From UBA1402 sp964488495 (GTDB lineage: Bacteria > Bacteroidota > Bacteroidia > Bacteroidales > UBA1402): a stretch of DNA of 8,274 bases. Below the pieces are notes generated by a model. It was not told the origin of the DNA, searched no databases, and was given only the letters and a program-made list of their open reading frames with translations. Location: contig CAZAUQ010000067.1 of NCBI GenBank assembly GCA_964488495.1, positions 1-8,274 on the forward strand, given 5' to 3'. The position numbers and the translations under genes are program-made. Positions 1 through 6,668 of the stretch are shown piece after piece; position 1 is the stretch's first letter, and each line of letters begins with the position of its first letter.

Positions 1-401
1 TTATCTCTCAGATTTTGTCCAGAGCCAACGATTTGGTAGCTTATCTGAGTTATGCTGCCGGTTATGCTACAGGCAACTATGTTGGGATAATTATTGAACA
101 GCGAATTGCATTTGGTGTATTGGTTTGCCGCATTTATACCAACAACCAACCGGGCAGATTGGTTTCCATGCTTTCCGATAAGGGTTACGGTACTACGATC
201 ATAGAGGGTATGGGTGCCAAGAAAAAAGTGTATATAGTCGAAGCGGTGGTGGAGCGTAAAGCTATGAAAGAAATAGACCGCTTTATAAAAGAATTTGATA
301 AGGACACCTTTTATACCGCCGAGGATCTACGCGAACGAAATAAAGGTGTTTTCCCCACAAAAACCATTACCAATTTCCGCCGCTGGAGGCCGGGAAAATA
401 A
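1..401 (+). CDS. UPF0316 / DUF2179 membrane protein, 3' part (5' end outside window)
   Basis: The reading frame is open from the left edge (first whole codon at position 3) to TAA at 399-401, giving 132 residues with no start visible, so the gene begins upstream. The segment ISQILSRANDLVAYLSYAAG followed by GYATGNYVGIIIEQ resembles the end of the third membrane segment and the conserved GxATGNxVGxxIE block of UPF0316 proteins. The rest (about residues 45-115 of the visible part) is the soluble DUF2179 domain, with the conserved run SDKGYGTT, then MGAKKKVYIVEAVVERK and a late FYTAEDLR motif. Family members are inner-membrane proteins of roughly 180-210 residues with three N-terminal membrane segments. 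Their function is not established; DUF2179 is thought to be a small ligand-binding or regulatory domain. Family assignment is from remembered motifs, without a search. No neighbour suggests a pathway. Confidence 0.85.
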   Translation, partial: ISQILSRANDLVAYLSYAAGYATGNYVGIIIEQRIAFGVLVCRIYTNNQPGRLVSMLSDKGYGTTIIEGMGAKKKVYIVEAVVERKAMKEIDRFIKEFDKDTFYTAEDLRERNKGVFPTKTITNFRRWRPGK

Positions 402-424
402 TATATAAATAACAATTTCCTCTC

Positions 425-481
425 TTCGATAATCCGGATTATTCCCTGTCTACGGGCTTAGACCATGTACGCACTATCGAA
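425..481. other. Possible folded element / dyad symmetries between UPF0316 gene and IMPDH gene
   Basis: Three inverted repeats are packed into 57 bases. TTCGATA (425-431) can pair with TATCGAA (475-481). ATAATCCGGATTAT (429-442) is a perfect 14-base palindrome. GTCTA (448-452) and TAGAC (459-463) can form a hairpin with a six-base loop. The palindrome shares bases with the outer stem, so both cannot form together. No U-run follows on either strand, so this does not read as an intrinsic terminator. It could be an operator, a structured 3' UTR or 5' leader, or chance. It lies upstream of the predicted IMPDH promoter, so it would not be in that transcript if the promoter call is right. Confidence 0.3.
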
Positions 482-553
482 AAAATTAATTACTTTTGAG
501 TCGGAAAATGACTAATGAATACCAGGAAAAGCTTTAATTCTTTTGAAGCTTGA

Positions 554-582
554 TTGTTTTTGAGCAAAAAACCGTAAATTTG
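554..582 (+). promoter_or_regulatory. Predicted Bacteroidota-type promoter for the IMPDH gene
   Basis: TAAATTTG at 575-582 is an exact match to the Bacteroidota -7 consensus TAnnTTTG. TTG at 554-556 sits 18 bases upstream and is a plausible partial -33 element. Transcription would begin near 588, leaving a leader of about 15-17 bases before the ATG at 605, with no clear Shine-Dalgarno sequence, which is usual in this phylum. Confidence 0.6.
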
Positions 583-604
583 CCAAATTTTAATCTTAGG
601 TATT

Positions 605-2107
605 ATGGCACTGCTTATTGAAGAAATCTCCCGAACATTTAATGAATATATTCTGATTCCCGGATTAACCACCAAAGACTGTGTCCCCGACAAGATTAAT
701 CTGAAGACTCCACTGGTTCGTTATTCCAAAGGGCAAAAGCCGGAGATCGAATTAAATATTCCATTTGTATCGGCCATCATGCAAGCTGTTTCAGATTCCA
801 ACATGGCCATAGCCCTGGCCAAAAACGGAGGTTTATCCTTCATTTTCGGTTCTCAACCTATCGAAGAACAAGCCGAGATGGTGCGCAAAGTAAAAAAATA
901 TAAGGCCGGTTTTGTTGTCAGTGATGCCAACCTGAGGCCTGATCAGCGTTTGCAGGATGTAATTGATTTAAAGGCCAAAACAGGTTTTTCGACGATAGGC
1001 ATCACCCACGACGGCAGTTCCAACGGAAAATTGTTAGGTATTGTTACCAGCAGGGATTACCGTCCCGGCAAAGACGATCCTTCAAAAATTATTCGTAACT
1101 TTATGACCCCCTTTTCCAAGCTGGTCACCGGACAATACGGTATCAGCCTTGACGAAGCCAACGACATCATCTGGGATAATAAAATAAATACCCTGCCCAT
1201 TATTGACGAAAATCAATGCCTGAGGTATTTTGTTTTCCGCAAGGATTACGATAATCACAAAAACAATCCCAACGAACTTTTGGATAGCCATAAACGTTTA
1301 CTGGTTGGTGCAGGCATTAACACCCGTGATTATCGGGAGCGTATTCCCAAACTGGTAGAAGCCGGAGTCGATGTATTGTGCATCGATTCTTCGGATGGTT
1401 TTTCGGAATGGCAAAAAGAAACCATCGCTTATGTCAGGGAGAATTACGGAGACAGTGTTAAGATTGGAGCCGGTAACGTGGTAGACCGCGACGGATTCAA
1501 TTTTTTGGCTCAGGCCGGAGCCGATTTTGTTAAAGTAGGCATTGGTGGTGGCTCTATTTGTATCACCCGTGAACAAAAGGGTATCGGCCGCGGACAGGCT
1601 ACCGCCTTGATTGATGTGGCTGAGGCCAGGGACGAACTCTACAGGAAAAAAGGCATTTATGTGCCTATCTGTTCCGATGGTGGTATAGTTCAGGATTATC
1701 ATATGGTATTGGCTTTAGCCATGGGAGCTGATTTTATTATGATGGGCCGCTATTTTGCCCGTTTCGATGAAAGCCCCACCAAAAAATTATTTATAGGCGG
1801 TAATTACGTCAAAGAGTATTGGGGCGAAGGTTCCAACCGTGCCCGCAACTGGCAGCGTTACGATATGGGCGGCAATCCTGCACTCAAATTTGAAGAAGGA
1901 GTAGACAGTTATGTGCCCTATGCCGGTAAACTCAAAGATAATCTCGAAATCACCCTGGGTAAAGTAAAATCGACCATGTGCAGCTGTGGCGCTTTCACTA
2001 TCCCCGACCTTAAAAAAGAAGCCAAGATTACTCTGGTATCATCTACCAGTATTATAGAAGGAGGCGTACACGACGTAATCCTCAAGGACTCCAAAGGCGA
2101 ACATTGA
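605..2107 (+). CDS. guaB: IMP dehydrogenase, divergent subfamily (CBS-domain containing)
   Basis: The predicted cytoplasmic product (500 residues) would oxidise IMP to XMP with NAD+, the committed step of GMP synthesis. It has a (beta/alpha)8 barrel interrupted by a CBS pair at about residues 112-220. Visible catalytic features are a likely NAD-contacting Asp261 (CIDSSDG), the cysteine loop GIGGGSICITRE with nucleophile Cys319, SDGG at 357-360 contacting IMP, and the flap pair Arg418-Tyr419 (NWQRYD), which separates IMPDH from GMP reductase. Length matches the family (about 490-510). Two positions are unusual: the normally conserved GMGS is GEGS (407-410), and the usual GS(M/L)xAGTxE stretch is GRYFARFDES (381-390). 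From memory, similar sequences occur in other gut-type anaerobes as a separate IMPDH group, so the symbol is assigned by family rather than proven function. The ATG start sits about 15 bases after the predicted transcription start. It appears to have its own promoter. Confidence 0.85.
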   Translation: MALLIEEISRTFNEYILIPGLTTKDCVPDKINLKTPLVRYSKGQKPEIELNIPFVSAIMQAVSDSNMAIALAKNGGLSFIFGSQPIEEQAEMVRKVKKYKAGFVVSDANLRPDQRLQDVIDLKAKTGFSTIGITHDGSSNGKLLGIVTSRDYRPGKDDPSKIIRNFMTPFSKLVTGQYGISLDEANDIIWDNKINTLPIIDENQCLRYFVFRKDYDNHKNNPNELLDSHKRLLVGAGINTRDYRERIPKLVEAGVDVLCIDSSDGFSEWQKETIAYVRENYGDSVKIGAGNVVDRDGFNFLAQAGADFVKVGIGGGSICITREQKGIGRGQATALIDVAEARDELYRKKGIYVPICSDGGIVQDYHMVLALAMGADFIMMGRYFARFDESPTKKLFIGGNYVKEYWGEGSNRARNWQRYDMGGNPALKFEEGVDSYVPYAGKLKDNLEITLGKVKSTMCSCGAFTIPDLKKEAKITLVSSTSIIEGGVHDVILKDSKGEH

Positions 2108-2165
2108 TGCTCGCTTTAGCTTTATTCTAATACCAATTATTAACTTAACTTCTTGTGTTTTTTAT

Positions 2166-2170
2166 GGAGG
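2166..2170 (+). promoter_or_regulatory. Strong Shine-Dalgarno (GGAGG) that fixes the start of the 62-residue protein
   Basis: GGAGG lies eight bases before ATG 2179. It overlaps the in-frame upstream ATG at 2164, so it supports 2179 as the real start. It is the best ribosome binding site in the window. No convincing TAnnTTTG box is visible in 2108-2165, so the gene could be read from the IMPDH promoter or from a weak promoter. Confidence 0.7.
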
Positions 2171-2178
2171 ACGATGTT

Positions 2179-2367
2179 ATGAAAGAAAAATGCAATGTTG
2201 CAAACAACCCCGGAGGAGGTGCTGTTTATGGTTTAGGCCTTATCGGAGCCGCAATCTTTTATATAGGTCAGGCAACCGGATTCTGGATGGGCGTGTTGGG
2301 TTTTCTAAAAGCCTTGATATGGCCGGTCTTTATGGTCTTAGAAGCCTTTAAATATCTGGCAATGTGA
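2179..2367 (+). CDS. Small membrane protein of unknown function (62 aa)
   Basis: The product has a short polar N-terminus (MKEKCNVANNPGGG) followed by a hydrophobic body. One membrane segment is likely at about residues 14-30 (AVYGLGLIGAAIFYI) and a second at about 35-57, in which WMGVLGFLKALIWPVFMVLE reads as a hydrophobic helix with a central Lys. The start is set by GGAGG at 2166-2170; an alternative in-frame ATG at 2164 would add five residues. From memory, similar small proteins with the pattern GGAVYGLGxIGAxxYY and WMGVLGxLKAxxWPxF are widespread in bacteria and archaea and are annotated as hypothetical, so it is probably a real conserved gene. The stop TGA shares four bases (GTGA, 2364-2367) with the GTG start of the next gene, implying translational coupling. 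No function can be assigned. Confidence 0.75.
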   Translation: MKEKCNVANNPGGGAVYGLGLIGAAIFYIGQATGFWMGVLGFLKALIWPVFMVLEAFKYLAM

Positions 2368-3587
2368 GTTGTAAGACTCCTGTATTCCATAGATTTAAGG
2401 CTGCCGTTAAAAAGGCACTTACTTGCCTGTGTTTTTTAATGGCAATCACTACAGCAACAGAAGCTCAAAGCCTGAATGTGGCTGTTGATTTGCAAAAAGA
2501 TGAATCGGGTGTTTATAACCTGAAGATTCCTTTGCCCGAAGGTCAGTATCGTATTCATTTGGTATTGGGTTCCGAAGAGAAGCCCGGCCGTGCGGTTGTT
2601 CGTGCAGAATCGCGTCGTTTGTTTGCATCGGAAATAGTTACTGAAAAAGGGCAGTTCAAAGAACTGTCTTTTACCGTACACAGACGAAGTCCCTCTATTT
2701 CAGCTCAGGAAAAGGTCAGGTTAAAGCCCAGGGAAGTAAGCAAACTCAATTGGGACGAATTCCTCAATCTGGAAATTAGCGGACAGCAACCTCAGCTGAG
2801 CAAGTTATCGATAGAAAAGGCAAATGAGGTGCCGGTGGTGTTTCTCTGCGGCAATTCCACCGTGGTTGACCAGGACAATGAGCCTTGGGCCAGCTGGGGA
2901 CAAATGATTACGGCTTTTTTTGACGACAGGCTCTGTTTTGCCAATTACGCCGAGTCGGGCGAATCGGCCAATAGTTTTATTTCGGCCGGCAGATTGAAAA
3001 AGATCATGACGCAAATCAAGCCCGGCGATTATGTCTTGGTTGAATTCGGTCACAACGACCAAAAACAAAAGGGCGAGGGCAAGGGGGCTTATCTCTCTTA
3101 CTGGAACAGTTTGACCGAGTTTATCGATCGGGCTCGCGAAAAACAGGCTATAACTGTGCTGATTACACCCACCCAGCGCCGCAGTTTCGGAGAAAATGGC
3201 CGAATACAGGATACTCACGAGGATTATCCCCAGGCCATGCGCGATCTGGCCCGCGAAAAACAAGTACCCTTGATTGATTTGCACCAAATGACCAGGATTT
3301 TGTATGAAGCTCTGGGCACGGAAGGTTCCAAAAAAGCGTTTGTTCATTATCCGGCAGGTACTTTCCCCGGACAAGATCAGGCGCTGGCCGACAATACGCA
3401 TTTCAATCCTTACGGGGCTTATCAGATTGCCAAATGCGTGATTATGGGTATGAAAGAACAGGGATTACCGCTGATAAAGTTTTTGAGAGAAGATGTGGTC
3501 TACGATCCGGCTTTTCCTGATAATCCCGACAGCTTTAATTGGTGGCCCTCTCCTTATGTTGAGCTTCAGAAACCCGAGGGCAATTGA
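2364..3587 (+). CDS. Secreted rhamnogalacturonan acetylesterase-like SGNH/GDSL hydrolase (CE12 family)
   Basis: The product (407 residues) is predicted to remove acetyl groups from rhamnogalacturonan or a related acetylated polysaccharide, outside the cytoplasm. A signal peptide is visible: basic region to about Lys18, hydrophobic core to about residue 30, cleavage probably after Ala34 (TATEA|QS). Residues 36-150 form a beta-rich accessory domain of the kind that precedes the catalytic domain in bacterial CE12 enzymes. The SGNH blocks are complete: block I GNSTVVD with nucleophile Ser165, block II NYAESG with Gly199, block III GHND with Asn231, block V DNTHFN with Asp343 and His346. Other typical stretches are EPWASWGQ, PTQRRSF and FVHYPAGTFPGQD. 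The start is GTG, overlapping the previous stop; the next ATG (2440) would destroy the signal peptide. There is no susC/susD pair or other pectin gene in the window, so the exact substrate is inference. Confidence 0.88.
   Translation: MSCKTPVFHRFKAAVKKALTCLCFLMAITTATEAQSLNVAVDLQKDESGVYNLKIPLPEGQYRIHLVLGSEEKPGRAVVRAESRRLFASEIVTEKGQFKELSFTVHRRSPSISAQEKVRLKPREVSKLNWDEFLNLEISGQQPQLSKLSIEKANEVPVVFLCGNSTVVDQDNEPWASWGQMITAFFDDRLCFANYAESGESANSFISAGRLKKIMTQIKPGDYVLVEFGHNDQKQKGEGKGAYLSYWNSLTEFIDRAREKQAITVLITPTQRRSFGENGRIQDTHEDYPQAMRDLAREKQVPLIDLHQMTRILYEALGTEGSKKAFVHYPAGTFPGQDQALADNTHFNPYGAYQIAKCVIMGMKEQGLPLIKFLREDVVYDPAFPDNPDSFNWWPSPYVELQKPEGN
3576..3580 (+). promoter_or_regulatory. Ribosome binding site GAGGG for the HExxH/beta-barrel gene
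   Basis: GAGGG lies inside the last codons of the esterase gene, six bases before ATG 3587 and nine before ATG 3590. Either ATG is possible; 3587 shares one base with the esterase stop TGA (3585-3587), which fits coupled translation. Confidence 0.5.
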
Positions 3588-6500
3588 TGATGAAAAAAAC
3601 ACTGGGCCTGGTATTGTTGTGTTTTTGTCTGTTGGCAAAAGTGTATGCTCAATTTTATTCGGGAGGTACCGATCCGGCTCGTCTTAAATGGCAACAGCTC
3701 GAAACCGGAAATTTCCGCTTGATTTATCCTGCCGGTGTTGATTCACTTGCTTTAAGATATGCCTGGTTGTTGCAAACGGCCGGCTTGCGCACTATAGAGG
3801 GATTAAGTGTTGAGGCTCCTAAAAAACTACCGGTAATACTACATCCTTATACCACACGAAGCAATGGCTTTGTAGTATGGGCTCCCAAAAGAATGGAATT
3901 ATTTTGTCTGCCTTCGGTCGGGGCTGAGCCCCTGAACTGGGAGATTAGTCTGGCTCTGCACGAGTCCAGGCATGTGGGGCAGATGCAATGGGCAGGTAAA
4001 GGTGTGTTTTCCAAATTGTACTGGTTTATGGGTGAACAAGCCCAGGGGCTGGCTGCCGGTTTGTTCGACCTGTTTTCGGTGGGTTTGCTCGAAGGTGATG
4101 CTGTCATGACCGAAACAGCCTATTCTGCTGCAGGCCGGGGCCGTCAGGCAGAATTTCTGATGCCCTACAAGGCTTATTTTATGGATTCGGTACACTTTTC
4201 GCTGGATAAATGGCATTTCGGCTCTCAAAAGCATTTTATCCCCAACGAGTACGCTCTGGGTTATCTCAAGCTTTCGGCCGGTACTTATCTGAATTCTTTT
4301 TTTTCTTCTTCTTCTTCTTCTTCTTCTTCTTCTGCAACTACTTCTTCTGCTGCTGAAACAGCTGCTTCTGCCACTGCTGCAGTTTTAAGAGATATTACCC
4401 GCAATCCTTTCAGTTACAACAAAAGTTATAAGAAGCATTTCGGTTCCAGTTTTTATAAGTTGTTTAATCCTGCTGCTGATTACTACCGGCAAATGTGGCT
4501 GGAAGATGCGACTGAGAAGGCTCCCTTTGACAGTATGCATCTGCTTAGTCCTGAAACAAAGCGATATGTCAATTATCGTTCTCCTTGTATCAGCAATCAG
4601 GGCCTGCTGGTTTTGAAAAAAAGCATGTCCGAACCTCTGAGTCTGGTTCGGATAATTGAGAATAACAAGGAAGAGCGTTTGCGTGCAATGGGAGAGGTCA
4701 ATTCCTCTTTGGTGGCCTGCGGGAGCAAGGTGTACTGGACGGAGCAATTCAACAGCCCGCGCTGGGTACACGAAAGTTATTCCATTTTGTTGAGTTACGA
4801 TCTGGAGACAAAAAAGATACAGAGGCTGAGTGAAAAGAGCCGTTATTATGTACCTGCGCTGTCGGAAGACGGAAACCGGATAGCTCTGGCTTCTTACCTG
4901 ATTGGCGGAGGTTCGGAATTGCATATTCTGGATGCCTCTAACGGCGTGATTAAACATATTTATTCTGTTCCTTTTGGTGCCCAGTTGTTTGAGATGGCCT
5001 GGGACAGCTCTGGTCAGCACATTTATGCTGTTTTGATCTGCAACAATGGAGCCGGCATATATTCGCTTGATCTGCCTACCGGGGAATGGAAAGAGCAAAT
5101 GGCTCCCCAACATCGCAAATTATCGGGCTTAATATATGGCAACGAGACTCTCTCTTTTGAAAGCGATGCCGGTGGTACAGATAATATTTTTCGTCTGCAT
5201 TTACAGACAGGAAAAGCTTTTCGCCTGACCAATGCCCGTTTTGGGGCTTTTGATCATGGATGGAACGAGAAGCAGGATAGCCTGTATTACATATCTTACG
5301 ATACAAAAGGGTATCAGCTTGCCGTTTTGTCTGCGCAAGAGCTGAATGATGTGGAACAATCTTTTGAAGCCGGGTTGCCCGAAATGGCTGTTGAAGCCGG
5401 CTTGACAGAAATGGCTGTTGAAGTGGCGTTGGCTGATCGGCCTGTTAATACCGGTTCAACCAGGCGGGGCTCAACCGATCGGCCTGAATCAGATAAAAAA
5501 GAAGCGTTAAGCCCTCTGGAGTTGGCTGACCGATTAACGGCGGAGAGCAATTTTGTGGCCGATACCATGGTTTTTCCCAAAGACTTGAATTATCCGGTCA
5601 GTAAGTACAACAAGGCTGGAAATTTGTTTCATATTCATTCCTGGGCGCCTTTTTATTATAACCTGGAGGAGTTGGCTGCCCTAAGTTTTGAAAACCTGCA
5701 CCGGAGCCTTAGTCCCGGGCTTATGTTTATGTCTCAGAATGCGCTCACTACCTCGATACTGCAGGCCGGCTATGCTTATCGCCGTGGTTTTCATTCAGGC
5801 CATCTGAAATACATCTATTCCGGTTGGTATCCTGTGTTGAGTATCCAGGCTGATATCAACGATCGAGAGGTCATCAGACAAGGATTGAGTTACCTGGATG
5901 GGGGAGGTCGGATTCTGAGCAGAGACACTCTATCTGCGATTGCTGTAGATACCAAACTATCCGCCTATGTGCCTTTGAACTTCGACAGGTATGGCTGGCA
6001 CAGGGGTATAATACCTTCAGTCAACTGGCAATTCTCCAACAACGGGTATTTTACCGGTTCCGAAGACCAAAGCCGTTATTTGAATGCCATACAGGCAGGA
6101 CTGCAAATATACAGTATGAAGTCGATGGCTCCGCGTGATCTGTTTCCAAGCCTGGGAGCCGGCCTGAATCTGCAGTTGGTCTCAGCTCCCTTTAACCGGG
6201 GGTATTTCACCGATTTGTACTATGCCAAATGTTATGGTTATCTGCCGGGCTTGTTCAAAAACCAAGGTCTTAAAGTAACGGCTTCCTATCAGCTGCACTC
6301 TACCAAAGATCGAAGTTTCTATTTGGGCAATGCCGTTAAACTCAGGGGGGCAGACAACATCAATGCTCCCGAAATCCTGGCCTTTAGCTTTGATTATGCA
6401 TTACCTGTATTTCCTGATCTTTCGCTGCCCGGTTTTCTTTATTTGAAACGCATGGAATTTTATCCTTTTGTGGACTTCCTGAAAACCTTTACTGAGACTC

Positions 6501-6667
6501 CGGCCGGTATTGTAACGGAAAATCATTATTCAACAGGACTTGAGAGCTTGTTTAATGTCAATATGTTGCGCATCAACGCGGAATTTAACCTTGGCTTACG
6601 TTGCACCTATTATCCGGCCAAAGGAATGGTGTACGAAATGCTCCTCTCTTTGCCTTATTTGAATTAG
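3587..6667 (+). CDS. Large outer-membrane protein: HExxH gluzincin-like domain, TolB-like propeller, C-terminal beta-barrel
   Basis: The product has 1026 residues from ATG 3587. A signal peptide ends near Ala21 (VYA|QF). Residues 30-330 resemble a peptidase-MA/gluzincin-like domain: HESRH (125-129) fits the zinc motif HExxH, and Glu169 in LLEGDAVMTET is a good candidate third ligand. Residues about 330-590 have propeller-like repeats (PALSEDGNRIAL, AWDSSGQHIYAV, GWNEKQDSLYYI). After a linker, about 675-1026 have alternating aromatic strands of an outer-membrane beta-barrel, starting around NLFHIHSWAPFYYN and ending LLSLPYLN. From memory this architecture recurs in Bacteroidota with no defined function; it may be a surface protease or an envelope assembly factor. 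Two low-complexity insertions are odd: poly-Ser then Ala/Thr-rich (240-265), and a tandem nine-residue repeat (594-620). The gene overlaps the esterase stop by one base. Domains are inferred by eye; protease activity is unproven. Confidence 0.8.
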   Translation: MMKKTLGLVLLCFCLLAKVYAQFYSGGTDPARLKWQQLETGNFRLIYPAGVDSLALRYAWLLQTAGLRTIEGLSVEAPKKLPVILHPYTTRSNGFVVWAPKRMELFCLPSVGAEPLNWEISLALHESRHVGQMQWAGKGVFSKLYWFMGEQAQGLAAGLFDLFSVGLLEGDAVMTETAYSAAGRGRQAEFLMPYKAYFMDSVHFSLDKWHFGSQKHFIPNEYALGYLKLSAGTYLNSFFSSSSSSSSSSATTSSAAETAASATAAVLRDITRNPFSYNKSYKKHFGSSFYKLFNPAADYYRQMWLEDATEKAPFDSMHLLSPETKRYVNYRSPCISNQGLLVLKKSMSEPLSLVRIIENNKEERLRAMGEVNSSLVACGSKVYWTEQFNSPRWVHESYSILLSYDLETKKIQRLSEKSRYYVPALSEDGNRIALASYLIGGGSELHILDASNGVIKHIYSVPFGAQLFEMAWDSSGQHIYAVLICNNGAGIYSLDLPTGEWKEQMAPQHRKLSGLIYGNETLSFESDAGGTDNIFRLHLQTGKAFRLTNARFGAFDHGWNEKQDSLYYISYDTKGYQLAVLSAQELNDVEQSFEAGLPEMAVEAGLTEMAVEVALADRPVNTGSTRRGSTDRPESDKKEALSPLELADRLTAESNFVADTMVFPKDLNYPVSKYNKAGNLFHIHSWAPFYYNLEELAALSFENLHRSLSPGLMFMSQNALTTSILQAGYAYRRGFHSGHLKYIYSGWYPVLSIQADINDREVIRQGLSYLDGGGRILSRDTLSAIAVDTKLSAYVPLNFDRYGWHRGIIPSVNWQFSNNGYFTGSEDQSRYLNAIQAGLQIYSMKSMAPRDLFPSLGAGLNLQLVSAPFNRGYFTDLYYAKCYGYLPGLFKNQGLKVTASYQLHSTKDRSFYLGNAVKLRGADNINAPEILAFSFDYALPVFPDLSLPGFLYLKRMEFYPFVDFLKTFTETPAGIVTENHYSTGLESLFNVNMLRINAEFNLGLRCTYYPAKGMVYEMLLSLPYLN
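4297..4333 (+). repeat. T(8) tract running into a TCT(10) microsatellite inside the barrel-protein gene
   Basis: Eight T residues (4297-4304) run into ten TCT codons (4304-4333), coding for Phe-Phe and then ten serines at residues 240-249. Gain or loss of TCT units would only change the length of the serine tract. Slippage in the T(8) run would shift the frame and switch the gene off. The following 48 bases (4334-4381) are also simple, coding mainly Ala, Thr and Ser with repeated GCT, ACT and TCT. Confidence 0.9.
5366..5446 (+). repeat. Three copies of a 27-base tandem repeat (nine residues each)
   Basis: Units are 5366-5392, 5393-5419 and 5420-5446. Units 1 and 2 encode EAGLPEMAV and EAGLTEMAV and differ at only a few bases. 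Unit 3 encodes EVALADRPV and has drifted. The next stretch, to about 5488, still carries related pieces (GATCGGCCTG occurs at 5435-5444 and again at 5477-5486). The repeat lies in the linker between propeller and barrel of the outer-membrane protein and keeps the frame. Confidence 0.85.
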
Positions 6668-6668
6668 C

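Noticed and set aside
425..481. The folded gap as a tRNA gene or remnant
   Set aside because: No TTCGA-type T arm with proper spacing, no anticodon arm in the right place and no CCA end can be laid out over these stems.
1298..1702. A 134-codon open frame on the minus strand inside the IMPDH gene
   Set aside because: It covers the conserved catalytic barrel of IMPDH on the opposite strand and has no independent support.
2112..2160. An intrinsic terminator after the IMPDH gene (TAATA-CCAAT-TATTA plus later T-run)
   Set aside because: The stem is five AT pairs only, and the TTTTTT run lies about 20 bases further on, so it does not make a convincing terminator.
2805..3401. A 198-codon open frame on the minus strand inside the esterase gene
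   Set aside because: The plus strand carries all SGNH catalytic blocks here; the antisense product has no family features.
4385..5113. A 242-codon open frame on the minus strand inside the barrel-protein gene
   Set aside because: It lies antisense to a long gene with clear domains and signal peptide, and its translation shows no recognisable motif; it follows from the codon use of the real gene.
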